Assembly: GCA_963681975.1 (NCBI GenBank)
Contig: OY820613.1
Span: forward strand, 682,001 to 746,000
Length of the DNA: 64,000 bases
Source of the DNA: JANELJ01 sp024511395
GTDB taxonomy: Bacteria > Pseudomonadota > Gammaproteobacteria > GRL18
Direction of reading: 5' to 3'
In this document: in pieces, positions 43,911-53,162 of the stretch
Numbering within the stretch: the first letter of the stretch is position 1
Layout of the letters: every line of letters begins with the position of its first letter
Made by a program: the position numbers and the translations under genes
The notes under the pieces: model-generated
Databases searched by the model: none
Seen by the model: only the letters and a program-made list of their open reading frames with translations
What the model was told of the DNA's origin: nothing

Positions 43911-45893
43911 ATGTCAACTGCTGATACAGCTCCGAATGCAGAAAAACTAACCTTTACGCGTTTTAAGGACACACGGTTAGAACATACTGATAAACAAGAG
44001 TGGGATTCCTGGACTGACAATATTTTTCAGGCTGGTTGGTCACACAAATGTCCTACCTATATTAACAGAACTCCTCCTTGTCAAGGCAGTTGTCCTGCAG
44101 GTGAAGATATTCGTGGCTGGCTAGATATTGTACGCGGAGTTGAAAAGCCTACCTTCGAAGGTATGACTATGCAGGAATATGCATTCCAGCGTTCAACAGA
44201 TGCCAACCCATTCCCATCGGTTATGGGTCGTGTATGTCCCGCTCCCTGTGAAGACGGTTGTAACCGTAACGAACTTGATGAGCATGTCGGTATTAACTCT
44301 GTTGAACACTATATTGGTGACCAGGCTCGTGAAAACGGCTTTAAATTTAAGGTTGCAGATTCTGAAACAGGCAAAAAAGTTGCCATTATTGGTGGTGGAC
44401 CTGCGGGTCTGGCCGCAGCCTATCAACTGCGTCGTTTAGGACATGGCTGTACCGTTTTTGATGATCATGCTGAACTGGGCGGAATGATGATGTACGGTAT
44501 TCCAGGCTATCGTGTGCCACGTGAAGTACTGCATCATGAAATGAACCGTATTGTTGAAATGGGTGTGGATGTTAAATTAAATACCCGTGTCGGTACTGAT
44601 GTTACAGTTGAAGACCTGGAAAAAGAATACGATGCTATTTTATGGGCCATCGGTTGTAAAGAAGGCCGTGGTCTGCCTATTGAAGGATTTGAAGAAGCGC
44701 CTAACTGTATCAGCGGTGTTGCCTTCCTTGAAGCATTTAACGATGGTCGTCTGAAGCTGGCTTCTGATAAAGTTGTTTGTATCGGTGGTGGTGATACTTC
44801 TATCGACGTGGCATCCGTTGCCCGTCGTCTGGGTAAAATCTCCAATGTTGCTGAAAAAGACTTACCAGAAAATGTAGTTCTGGGACATACCGCTCACGAT
44901 GTAGCCGATAGTGCTAATAAAGAAGGTGCGGAAGTTACTCTGTTATCTCGTTCTTCAATTGAGAACATGCCTGCGGCACAGCATGAAATTGACGATGCTC
45001 TGCGTGAAGGTGTAACCATTATTGGTTGCGTCAGTCCAGTTAAAGTTATTCTGGATGAAAATGGTCGTGCAAAAGCACTGCGTGTTATCAAACTGGAAGA
45101 AGACGGCAAGACTCCAATAGAAGGTTCTGAATACGACATTGAAGCCACTCTTATTGTTTCTGCAATTGGTCAGAAAGGTGATATGACCGGTATTGAAGAA
45201 TTTGACAATGGTCATGGCTTTATTGACGGTGATGCACACTACCAGGTTAAAGGTAAACCAGGGCACTTCCTGGCGGGTGATATTGTACGTCCTCACCTGC
45301 TGACTACAGCCATTGGCCAGGCAGCAATTGCTGTTGAAACTATTGACCGTTACCTGTGTCATCAGGACGAAGAACTGAAGAAACGTCCTAAAGTCGACAA
45401 GCATTATTTCAAACTTGAAAAGAAACTGGAAGAAGTAGGCTTGGCACCAAAGCCTGCTCCGGTTCATGGCCATGAAAGTATTCGTGGTACTTCAGAAGAA
45501 GATTTTGCGATTCATAACTATGAAGACCGTTCTTCCAATGACATTATCAGCCACGACAAACTGTTCCTTGGACATTTTGAATATGAACCACGTCATAAGC
45601 GTAAGACTATTGATGTAAGTTCTGATGAGGTTCTGGGTCACTTTGCAGAACGTCTGGTACCGCTGCCAGAAGAAGAAATCGTTGCAGAAGCCGGTCGTTG
45701 TATGAGCTGTGGTATGTGTTTTGAGTGTGATAACTGTGTTATCTACTGTCCTCAGGATGCAGTTAAAAAGACACCTAAAGACAAAGCAACAACGGGTCGT
45801 TATGTTTATACCGATTACTCTCGTTGTATTGGTTGTCATATCTGTAAAGATGTTTGTCCTACAGGCTATATTGATATGGGTCTGGGTGAATAA
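43911..45893 (+). CDS. dsrL: DsrL, iron-sulfur flavoprotein NAD(P)H oxidoreductase
   Basis: 660 residues of the GltD-like family. An N-terminal cysteine region (HKCPTYINRTPPCQGSCPAG; VCPAPCEDGCNR) is followed by an FAD fold (VAIIGGGPAGLAAAYQLRRL), an NAD(P) fold (VVCIGGGDTSIDVASVARRL), and a C-terminal 2x[4Fe-4S] ferredoxin domain (CMSCGMCFECDNCVIYC; CIGCHICKDVCPTGY). In sulfur oxidisers DsrL accepts electrons from DsrAB and reduces NAD(P)+. Its presence supports the oxidative direction. Ribosome site AGGAGAAAG before ATG 43911. Confidence 0.96.
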   Translation: MSTADTAPNAEKLTFTRFKDTRLEHTDKQEWDSWTDNIFQAGWSHKCPTYINRTPPCQGSCPAGEDIRGWLDIVRGVEKPTFEGMTMQEYAFQRSTDANPFPSVMGRVCPAPCEDGCNRNELDEHVGINSVEHYIGDQARENGFKFKVADSETGKKVAIIGGGPAGLAAAYQLRRLGHGCTVFDDHAELGGMMMYGIPGYRVPREVLHHEMNRIVEMGVDVKLNTRVGTDVTVEDLEKEYDAILWAIGCKEGRGLPIEGFEEAPNCISGVAFLEAFNDGRLKLASDKVVCIGGGDTSIDVASVARRLGKISNVAEKDLPENVVLGHTAHDVADSANKEGAEVTLLSRSSIENMPAAQHEIDDALREGVTIIGCVSPVKVILDENGRAKALRVIKLEEDGKTPIEGSEYDIEATLIVSAIGQKGDMTGIEEFDNGHGFIDGDAHYQVKGKPGHFLAGDIVRPHLLTTAIGQAAIAVETIDRYLCHQDEELKKRPKVDKHYFKLEKKLEEVGLAPKPAPVHGHESIRGTSEEDFAIHNYEDRSSNDIISHDKLFLGHFEYEPRHKRKTIDVSSDEVLGHFAERLVPLPEEEIVAEAGRCMSCGMCFECDNCVIYCPQDAVKKTPKDKATTGRYVYTDYSRCIGCHICKDVCPTGYIDMGLGE

Positions 45894-45901
45894 TCAGGAG
45901 A

Positions 45902-46486
45902 ATGAATGTGTGGTTGCAACTAAACATTAATTTTAGTTTTAGCTCCCTGCTTAAGGGGTGTTTGCAGAAATTACCACTCAGTGTTGCGGGGCTGGCTTTA
46001 ATGGCCAGCTTCACTACTGTTAATGCAGAAGTAGAACAGGATGAACTGGGGCCGAGAATTGAAATTCCCGAATCCAGTGGTAAAAGCTGTGTACTGCCTG
46101 AAGATGAAATTCGTCGGAAACATCTTGACATGCTTAAACATGATCGGATCCTGACGCTTCGTGAAGGTGTCAGAGCCAAAGCCGATGGTAATAATTTTGA
46201 TGGCAGTTTAAAGCAGTGTATTAAGTGTCACGCCATTAAAGATGATAACGATCAATATGTTCGCATTGATAATGACAAGCACTTCTGTGTTTCCTGCCAT
46301 AAATATGCTGCAGTAACCATTGACTGTTTCCAGTGTCATAGAGACATTCCTGAAGGCAGTAGTAATTTTCATGCACTATCAAGTCATAAAAATACTGACT
46401 TCAGCTCCGTAAATCCAGGTAGTTATGGTTTGACTGTTAAGGATATGGCCAATATTGCCCCTGAGGTTAGTTCAGATGACAAGTAA
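45902..46486 (+). CDS. dsrJ: DsrJ, periplasmic triheme cytochrome c
   Basis: Up to 194 residues. An uncleaved or cleaved export segment (LPLSVAGLALMASFTTVNA) precedes three c-type heme motifs, CIKCH, CVSCH and CFQCH. The SGKSCVLP cysteine (about residue 63) corresponds to the Cys proposed as an unusual heme ligand in Allochromatium DsrJ. The ATG at 45902 is only 1 nt from CAGGAG (45895-45900), so GTG at 45908 (7 nt spacing, same frame) may be the real start. It lies 8 bp after dsrL and overlaps dsrO. Confidence 0.94.
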   Translation: MNVWLQLNINFSFSSLLKGCLQKLPLSVAGLALMASFTTVNAEVEQDELGPRIEIPESSGKSCVLPEDEIRRKHLDMLKHDRILTLREGVRAKADGNNFDGSLKQCIKCHAIKDDNDQYVRIDNDKHFCVSCHKYAAVTIDCFQCHRDIPEGSSNFHALSSHKNTDFSSVNPGSYGLTVKDMANIAPEVSSDDK

Positions 46487-47213
46487 GATCGAAAAAGAAG
46501 ATTTATCCCGTCGTAACTTTGTCTTTGGTTCGATTGCTGCAGCGGGATTGACTGTTGCTCCGGGTGTTATGCTGTATCAGAGTGCAAATGCCCGTGATTT
46601 GAGTAAACCCGTCAGTTCAAAAGTCCGCTGGGGTATGTTAATCGATACAACTAAAGATGTTGACTGGAACAAATGTATTGAAGCCTGTGTTAAAGAACAT
46701 GGTCTGGATAATGAAGAACATTCCAGAGCGGATCAGAGAACACAGTATATTCGGGTGGTTGATGTTAAAAATAAAACCACCGGCTATAGCATGTCATTAC
46801 CGGTAATGTGCCAACATTGTGAAAAACCACCTTGCGTAGATGTCTGTCCAACAGGGGCATCCATGAAACGTGAAGACGGTATTGTACTGGTTGACAGACA
46901 TCGCTGTATTGGTTGTCGTTATTGTATGATGGCCTGTCCTTATAAGGCTCGTTCCTTTGTTCATGAAACACTGACTGATCAGAAAACAACGACCCCGCGT
47001 GGTAAGGGTTGTGTCGAATCCTGCAATATGTGTGTGAATCGTGTTGATAACGGCCAGTTGCCTGCTTGTGTGGAAGTCAGTGAAGGTGCTATTGTTTTTG
47101 GGGATCTAAATGATCCTGAAAGTGATATTTCCAAATTACTTGCCAAACATGGCGGTAAGCAGATTCGTGCAGACTTGAAACTGAACCCAGGTGTTCAGTA
47201 TCAAGGCATATAA
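46476..47213 (+). CDS. dsrO: DsrO, periplasmic ferredoxin-like iron-sulfur subunit
   Basis: 245 residues from ATG 46476, which overlaps the dsrJ end by 11 nt. This start is chosen because it places the Tat signal SRRNFVFGSIAAAGL near the N-terminus; a TTG at 46455 is the alternative. Cysteine groups for several [4Fe-4S] clusters are CQHCEKPPCVDVC, CIGCRYCMMAC, CVESCNMC and LPACVE. It pairs with DsrP and DsrJ on the periplasmic side of the complex. Confidence 0.94.
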   Translation: MTSKIEKEDLSRRNFVFGSIAAAGLTVAPGVMLYQSANARDLSKPVSSKVRWGMLIDTTKDVDWNKCIEACVKEHGLDNEEHSRADQRTQYIRVVDVKNKTTGYSMSLPVMCQHCEKPPCVDVCPTGASMKREDGIVLVDRHRCIGCRYCMMACPYKARSFVHETLTDQKTTTPRGKGCVESCNMCVNRVDNGQLPACVEVSEGAIVFGDLNDPESDISKLLAKHGGKQIRADLKLNPGVQYQGI

Positions 47214-47261
47214 CTTGTTTTTTAATAAGTATTAATTTACTTGGTGTAACGAGACTACAAA

Positions 47262-48464
47262 ATGAAAAAATTACACTTTCTAGAAGTTGAAGGGAATACC
47301 AAAGGTTTTTATACCTTCCTGGGAATTTTTGGTTTGATTTCCCTGATTGGCGTACTTGCTGCCTATTATATGGAACACCACGGACACTATGTTACTGGAA
47401 TGAGTAATCAGGTTGTCTGGGGCACACCGCATGTATTTGCAATTTTCCTGATTGTTGCGGCCTCTGGAGCACTTAATGTGGCTTCTATATCATCAGTCTT
47501 TGCCAAAACGGCTTATAAACCGCTGGCTCGTTTATCAGGTATGCTGGCTATGGCTCTTCTGGCTGGTGGCTTGGTGGTACTGCTGCTGGATCTGGGGCGT
47601 CCTGATCGCCTGATAGTCGCTATGACCAAGTTTAACTTTGTGTCTATCTTTACTTGGAATATTTTCCTCTATACCGGTTTTATAGGTATTGTGGCAATTT
47701 ACTTATGGACCATGATGGACAGACCTTATAACAATCTGACCAAAAAAGCAGGTATGCTTGCCTTTATCTGGCGTCTAATTCTGACCACTGGTACCGGTTC
47801 TATCTTTGGCTTCCTGATTTCCCGTGAAGCGTATGATTCGGCTTTACTGGCGCCAATGTTCATTATTATGTCTTTTTCATTCGGTCTGGCTTTCTTTATG
47901 CTGGTGTTAATGGCCTCCTATAAATATACTGACCGTCCACTGGGTGACTATGTTATCAACCGCCTGAAAAACCTGTTGGGTGTGTTTGTTGCCGCAGTTC
48001 TGTATTTTGTTATTGTTTATCATATTACCAACCTGTATTCTGCGGATCATTGCGGTGTTTCCATTTTTGTTCTATCCGCTGGTGGTATATACACCTTCCT
48101 GTTCTGGGTCGTTCAAATTGGTCTGGGTACTGTATTACCTTTATTCCTGTTATACGCTCCTACGGGCAAAAACCGTACTATGATTGGTCTTGCCTCCCTG
48201 CTTATTATTATAGGTGCACTGGCCCAGTTATATATTATTATTATCGGCGGGCAGGCTTATCCAATGGTGATGTTCCCCGGTATGGAAGTCAGTTCCTCCT
48301 TTTATGATGGAGTAGTGGCCTCTTATGCGCCATCTCTGCCAGAAGTTCTGCTGGGTCTTGGTGGTGTTGGTGTGACCTTATTGCTGGTCACTATCGCAGT
48401 GGCTGCACTGAAATTCCTGCCAGCCAGTCTTGCTGACGAAGTAGTAGACCCTCATGCAAAATAA
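47262..48464 (+). CDS. dsrP: DsrP, NrfD-type membrane quinone subunit
   Basis: 400 residues with about ten membrane helices, starting FYTFLGIFGLISLIGVLAAY and including FAIFLIVAASGALNV, LAMALLAGGLVVLLLDLGRP (the NrfD/PsrC motif), FNFVSIFTWNIFLYTGF and LLIIIGALAQLYIII. It is the second quinone-interacting subunit of DsrMKJOP and last gene of the operon. A perfect palindromic terminator follows 13 bp after the stop. Confidence 0.95.
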   Translation: MKKLHFLEVEGNTKGFYTFLGIFGLISLIGVLAAYYMEHHGHYVTGMSNQVVWGTPHVFAIFLIVAASGALNVASISSVFAKTAYKPLARLSGMLAMALLAGGLVVLLLDLGRPDRLIVAMTKFNFVSIFTWNIFLYTGFIGIVAIYLWTMMDRPYNNLTKKAGMLAFIWRLILTTGTGSIFGFLISREAYDSALLAPMFIIMSFSFGLAFFMLVLMASYKYTDRPLGDYVINRLKNLLGVFVAAVLYFVIVYHITNLYSADHCGVSIFVLSAGGIYTFLFWVVQIGLGTVLPLFLLYAPTGKNRTMIGLASLLIIIGALAQLYIIIIGGQAYPMVMFPGMEVSSSFYDGVVASYAPSLPEVLLGLGGVGVTLLLVTIAVAALKFLPASLADEVVDPHAK

Positions 48465-48477
48465 ATTTTAAATTTAT

Positions 48478-48524
48478 CTCTGAAATAAAAAAGCCGGTTT
48501 TAAACCGGCTTTTTTATTTCAGAG
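48478..48524. terminator. Perfect 47-nt palindromic bidirectional terminator
   Basis: Two 23-base arms starting CTCTGAAATAAAAAAGCC are exactly complementary around a single central T. The GC core GCCGGTTT/AAACCGGC is flanked by A6 and T6. It ends both the dsr operon (plus strand) and the convergent hydroxylase gene at 48563 (minus strand). Confidence 0.92.
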
Positions 48525-48562
48525 ATATTAATTTCAAGTTTATAAGAAATTTTTTCTAAGCT

Positions 48563-49252
48563 TCAGGTATCAGCCCACATTTGTACCAGTTTAATATAGG
48601 TAACATCCACACCCTGTGTTTCATCAGCTTGGGGTTTTTCTCTCAATAGTTTTTCCCGCGCCTGCCATAGCTCGTAAAGCATCTCCCGTTTATTGGCATC
48701 CTGGATCATGCTCTGGGCCCAGGTGACACATACCAGACGTTCACCAGCGGTCACCTCATCCACATAATGCCAGCTGGTTGAAGGATAGACAATGGCACTG
48801 CCGGCTTTTAAGCGGGCACGATGTTCCCCATACTTGGTGACAATAACCAGATCACCACCTTCGTATTCTGACGGATCATTTAAAAAAATAGTGGTAGAGA
48901 CATCGGTCCGGTACATATTGGGCATCTGACCCATAATCGGATTGTCAATATGTCCACCATAGCCCATGCCTTTTCGATACCGGGCAAGAAACGGGGCTCC
49001 GATTTTTTTCATCATTACCGCGGCTTTATAAGTTTCGTTATTGATCAGGCTGCCCATCAGAATATTATTGAGTGACTGTATCTGAGGTGAACCATCCTGA
49101 ACCAGTTCCTCGTTGTTTTTAACCTGCTGTGCCACATCTCCAGCTGATATTTTGCCGTCCACAAAATTGGCCTTTTTTAACACCGCCTGTATGGATTTAA
49201 GTTGCTGAGGATTAATAACGTCAGGGATCTCAAGTAACATGACTAACTCCAT
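48563..49252 (-). CDS. PKHD-type 2-oxoglutarate/Fe(II) hydroxylase (YbiX/PiuC-like)
   Basis: 229 residues. The start LLEIPDVINPQQLKSIQAVL and core FLARYRKGMGYGGHIDNPIM match the PKHD hydroxylase family. Iron ligands are HID (about residue 102) and the distal His in STSWHYVDEVTAGERLVCV, with the 2OG-binding Arg in GERL. EGGDLVI is also typical. Substrate unknown. It is convergent with dsrP and shares its terminator. Homologues are often iron-regulated; no Fur box was identified here. Confidence 0.9.
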   Translation of the reverse strand: MELVMLLEIPDVINPQQLKSIQAVLKKANFVDGKISAGDVAQQVKNNEELVQDGSPQIQSLNNILMGSLINNETYKAAVMMKKIGAPFLARYRKGMGYGGHIDNPIMGQMPNMYRTDVSTTIFLNDPSEYEGGDLVIVTKYGEHRARLKAGSAIVYPSTSWHYVDEVTAGERLVCVTWAQSMIQDANKREMLYELWQAREKLLREKPQADETQGVDVTYIKLVQMWADT

Positions 49253-49337
49253 TGTGATAAATTTTATTACTTGAAGTGTACGAGATTATCCCCATATAGA
49301 CTATACATTTTTTATTTATTCTTGATATGAGGCAACT

Positions 49338-49673
49338 ATGATAAGGGTTTTAAATGTCGTTATTGACAGTAATATGTATTCAGTCAATGTGGAAGAGGAA
49401 ATACTGACGTCAGCGACTGATCTGTTTGATAAAATGGATCAGGATATGAGCAAGGGCTGGACACTGGGACGTGATTTTGTTGAAAATCCCAATATCACAG
49501 AACGTTGCCAGATTGTCGGTGATAAATTACTAACCGCCATAGAAGATGAGAATGAACAGATGAAGTCTATGATGGCTGGGTATATTCTTTCCCGGGTTCC
49601 CAATATTATGACACTTTATATTGATAACACCGGAGAAATTCAGGAAACTCAGATTGAACTGGCACCTCAGTAA
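49338..49673 (+). CDS. Conserved-looking protein, 111 aa, unknown
   Basis: Not recognised. It starts MIRVLNVVIDSNMYSVNVEE, followed by an acidic helical centre (LFDKMDQDMSKGWTLGRDFV) and a strand-rich C-terminus (IMTLYIDNTGEIQETQIEL). One cysteine (TERCQIV). It is divergent from the hydroxylase and 31 bp upstream of the next gene on the same strand, so probably forms a two-gene operon with it. Confidence 0.7.
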   Translation: MIRVLNVVIDSNMYSVNVEEEILTSATDLFDKMDQDMSKGWTLGRDFVENPNITERCQIVGDKLLTAIEDENEQMKSMMAGYILSRVPNIMTLYIDNTGEIQETQIELAPQ

Positions 49674-49704
49674 AATGCTTAATCACAGTACAGGATAAGA
49701 AAAA

Positions 49705-50259
49705 ATGCGCATAAAATCCAAATGGGGTAAAAATAAAAAAGAACGCAGTGTTGAAGACAATGCCAGCGTAGCGGCCTTTATTGCCTGGAAAGTTGCCCAG
49801 GATGCCTTGCTTAATCTAGAGAATGAAGACTATCAGACTGATACCCTCAAGCAGAGAATGGATGTGGTGGTAGAATTTGTTATCTATCTGGCACACTTGG
49901 CTGATCGTATTACTTATGAACAAATGACCTCTGAAGAACGGGAAGCCTTTGTGGTTTCTATGGTTAAACATTTAGCACGCAATGTACAATCCAGTATGGA
50001 AGATATTGAAGGTATAAAAGACTATAAGGAAGATTTTATTAACCTGGTTAATGAAAGAATGTCTGACTACGCTGAAATGCCTTTCGATGATGGTGAACCC
50101 AGCTTTACCATGCGCCGTTACCTAGGCACCCGGGTACAGGAAGTTATGGGTGAACGACATAATAAATGGATCGAAACCCAGGTACTGGAAATCAATGCTA
50201 CGGAAGCGGCCAGGCACCTTAAAAAAGCCATTAACGATTTATACAAACCCGCTTTTTAA
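49705..50259 (+). CDS. Conserved-looking helical protein, 184 aa, unknown
   Basis: Not recognised. It has a basic N-terminus (RIKSKWGKNKKERS) and then an almost entirely helical body (SVAAFIAWKVAQDALLNLEN, DVVVEFVIYLAHLADRITYE, MRRYLGTRVQEVMGERHNKW) without cysteines or a signal peptide. The good start context (GGATAAGAAAAAATG) and the tandem arrangement with the preceding gene support it. An IS982 copy lies 21 bp after the stop. Confidence 0.75.
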   Translation: MRIKSKWGKNKKERSVEDNASVAAFIAWKVAQDALLNLENEDYQTDTLKQRMDVVVEFVIYLAHLADRITYEQMTSEEREAFVVSMVKHLARNVQSSMEDIEGIKDYKEDFINLVNERMSDYAEMPFDDGEPSFTMRRYLGTRVQEVMGERHNKWIETQVLEINATEAARHLKKAINDLYKPAF

Positions 50260-50280
50260 TATCCCACACCTTTGTAAATA

Positions 50281-51299
50281 ACCTGAATTCTGGATAAGAA
50301 CTAAAAAATATTGAACTAAATGCCTGTTTCTCGATCAGATCATTTAATGACCAAATCAAATGAATTTGAACAAGGAACAGGCAAGTGACTACTATAGATG
50401 AATTGTATTGTAATATTGATGATTTCAACCAGTTCTTTTATCCTGAATGGGAAAAAACACTGCTGGAATCCGGTGATAAAAAGAGAAGACGACAAGGTGT
50501 AATGAGCCCCGGTGAACTGATGACTATCCTGATTAACTTTCATCAGTCACATTACAAAGATTTTAAGAGTTATTATTTATGCCATGTGCATCAACATCTT
50601 AGGAAAGAGTTTCCAAATTTATTGAGCTATAGCCGTTTCCTGTGAGTGATGTCATCGGTACTGGTGCCATTATGCGCTTACTTTACTCATTGCAAAGGAA
50701 AGCCAACCGGAATTGCCTTTGTTGATGCGAGCAGCATTAAAGTATGCCACAACATTCGCATACCCAGGCATAAAGTCTTTGATGGTGTTGCTCAGCGAGG
50801 CAAATCGACCATGGGGTGGTTCTATGGGTTTAAAGTTCACCTGATCATTAATCATAAAGGTGAAATACTGGGCACTAAATTGACGGCGGGTAATGTAGAT
50901 GACAGAAAACCGGTTCCTGAAATGGCCAAAGACTTATATGGAAAGCTTTATGGTGACAAAGGCTATGTCTCCAGTCTTTTAAGTGATGAACTGTTTGAAC
51001 AGGATGTCGGGCTTATTACCAATGTCAGACGAAACATGAAACCACGAGCCATTGCATTGTGGGATAAGATTATGCTGAAAAAACGTTTTATAATTGAAAC
51101 GGTTAATGAGCAGCTAAAAAATATTACACAGATTGAACATTCACGTCATAGAAGCGTAAGTGCTTTTATGTTGAACCTTATTGGTTCTCTGATTGCCTAT
51201 TGTCATAAAAAAGACAAGCCGACAATCAGAATAGATGAGAGTGATATGAAAACTCTCTGTATTTAGGTAAATGACTGGGTTCTTATCCAGATCTCAGGT
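50281..51299 (+). mobile_element. IS982-family element, copy 2 (1019 bp)
   Basis: Ends ACCTGAATTCTGGATAAG and the near-complement terminating at 51299, with TAAATA duplicated at 50275-50280 and 51300-51305. It is nearly identical to copy 1 but lacks its frameshift. Confidence 0.93.
50385..51266 (+). pseudogene. IS982-family transposase split by one in-frame TGA
   Basis: GTG start at 50385; TGA at 50643-50645 in the same place as in copy 1, followed at once by GTG and ATG codons. The second part (50646-51266, 206 aa) is uninterrupted and contains the whole catalytic core: IAFVDASSIKVCHN, KLYGDKGYVSSLL and FIIETVNEQLKNITQIEHSR. Whether the two parts are made by readthrough or re-initiation, or the gene is simply dead, cannot be told from sequence. 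Confidence 0.88.
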
Positions 51300-51311
51300 T
51301 AAATAGACTAA

Positions 51312-51995
51312 ATATTACTTGATTGTTTTGAGCACGTAATTCAAAATGCAGGGATTCTGTTTTTAAAGAAAAATAAACTCTTATACGAATGTGGTTTAAA
51401 AGCCCGACAGTTCTTTCTTATCTATTCCGGGCAAATCGCCTTATTTCAGATGTCTCTGGACGGTAACGAAAAAATCATTAATCTGTATGATTCGGCTCAG
51501 GTGTTTGCAGAAGATATTATATTCAGTGATGAAAAGTGCTATCCAACTTGTGCCCGAGCCTACAGCGATACCACGCTGTTTTATTTTGATGCTCAGCACT
51601 TTCGCAGGCAGTTGTATGACTATCTTGGTCTGTATTTTTCTATTATGTCCGATCTGAGTTCCCGGCTGCATGAACAGACACAGGAAATAGTTGAGCTGTC
51701 TATTTATGATACCCAGTACCATCTGGTCAGTTATTTACTTAAGAAAGCCTGTAAGGGGGATTTACAATCCTGCCGGCCAGTTATTGTACTGGCGACCACC
51801 AAAACGTTGCTGGCTTCCAGACTGTCAATTACACCGGAAACGTTTTCTAGAATACTGTCAAGATTAAAAAAGCAGGGACTGATCTCTATTGATGAGTCTG
51901 TGATAACTCTGAATGAACCGGAACTGCTGAAACAGCTTATTGGTTATAATGAATGCTCTGTTTCGAACACAAAACAGATGGCTTCTGTAGTTTAA
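51312..51995 (+). pseudogene. Crp/Fnr-family regulator lacking its 5' end
   Basis: Homology to a cyclic-nucleotide-binding-type sensor domain begins right after an in-frame TAA (51309-51311), with LDCFEHVIQNAGILFLKKNK, FFLIYSGQIALFQM and YDSAQVFAEDIIF. No ATG, GTG or TTG lies in this frame before ATG 51450. The C-terminal helix-turn-helix (TTKTLLASRLSITPETFSRI, LSRLKKQGLI) is intact. IS982 copy 2 lies at the 5' edge. If translated from 51450 (181 aa), the protein would lack the first strands of the sensor barrel. DNR-like regulators of this shape often sense NO or redox state. Confidence 0.75.
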
Positions 51996-52049
51996 TTTTG
52001 TTAGCTTAAAGCCTGAGGGATAAACCTGGATATTTGCTGTTGGGTAGGT

Positions 52050-53051
52050 AGTCCGACCTGAATAAATCATAGCACATTGATTTATAAGGAAATATTGGCG
52101 AATTATGGGTGTTAAATTTGCAGGTTTTTGGTAAAATAAGCCTTATTACCTTGCAAATTTCCAGACCAAAATGAAGCCAGAGAAACAGCCAAAAATACCT
52201 CAGGAAGACCTGTTCAGGATGCGCCTTGAAAACATGCTGGACATAAACCATGAGTTGATTAAGTTATCAAAACACATAGACCGGGAAAGTCCTGATAAAG
52301 AATGGGGTGCTCTGTTTGTATCCACTAAAGGTGCTCCTGCCATACGCACTCGATTGATTGCAGGATTGCATTACCTGAAACACCTGCATGATTTATCGGA
52401 TGAACAGGTAGTAAAAGGCTGGACAGAAAATCCGTACTGGCAGTATTTCTGTGGTGAAGAATACTTTCAGCATAAAATGCCTATACACCCTGTGACCATG
52501 ACCAAATGGCGTAACCGGCCGGGTAAATCAGGCAGTGAAAAATTACTGATTGAAACCATTAAAGCCGGACTAAAGAGTAAAACCATAAAGCCTGGCAGTT
52601 TAAAGAAAGTCACGGTAGATACTACCGTACAGGAAAAGAACATCGCTTTTCCAACCGATTCAAAGCTCCTGAACAAAGCCAGAGAAAACCTGGTTAAACT
52701 GTCCAAAGAGCACGGTATTAAACTGCGCCAGAACTATAATCGGGTTGGGCCGCAATATGTACTAATGGCCAGTCGTTATGCTCATGCAAAACAGTTTAAA
52801 CGCATGAAGAAAATGAACAATAAACTGAAATCCCGTTTAGATCGCTGCTACCTCAAAGGTGCAGTCGGTGATGCCATTAATGTGGTTATGGTAGCCGCTG
52901 GACATAACTTAAGAAAGATCCTCAATAAGCTCCGGCTTTTGTGGTTCAAAATTATTTCCGGTTTGATGGGGTCTTTTATCAAACCGGGGCAATCAGCTGC
53001 TTTAAACCTGGCTTGATGTCAGGCTTAAAACGGTATTATTCAGGTTGAACT
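52050..53051 (+). mobile_element. IS5-family element, copy I (internal deletion, 1002 bp)
   Basis: Both termini are present (AGTCCGACC at 52050; GGTTGAACT to 53051). The flanks AGGT and AGAT differ at one base, so the duplication has mutated. A 498-bp internal segment is missing. Confidence 0.92.
52171..53016 (+). pseudogene. IS5-family transposase with a 166-residue in-frame deletion
   Basis: 281 residues. The frame jumps from KLKSRL (about residue 222) to DRCYLKGAVG (about 389), so the second catalytic Asp and the catalytic Glu are lost while the DNA-binding half stays. The breakpoints share the short direct repeat CGTTTAG, pointing to slippage or recombination. The frame remains open, and a truncated DNA-binding protein could act as an inhibitor; that is speculation. 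Confidence 0.92.
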
Positions 53052-53076
53052 AGATAGTTACGTATAAATAATACAT

Positions 53077-53108
53077 AAAAAAACCGGCCAGTAAGAACCG
53101 GTTTTTTT
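53077..53108. terminator. Bidirectional intrinsic terminator
   Basis: AAAAAAACCGG (53077-53087) and CCGGTTTTTTT (53098-53108) form an 11-bp perfect stem around a 10-nt loop. It sits downstream of the minus-strand gene at 53163 and of IS5 copy I on the plus strand. Confidence 0.85.
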
Positions 53109-53112
53109 GTGC

Positions 53113-53154
53113 TATAAATAAGTTTTATACATGTAGGTATAAAACTTATTTATA
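53113..53154. repeat. 18-bp perfect inverted repeat after the 63-aa gene
   Basis: TATAAATAAGTTTTATAC (53113-53130) pairs exactly with its complement at 53137-53154 across a 6-nt loop. It starts 8 nt past the stop codon of the minus-strand gene and is followed by a second, GC-cored terminator. Confidence 0.9.
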
Positions 53155-53162
53155 AGGAAATA

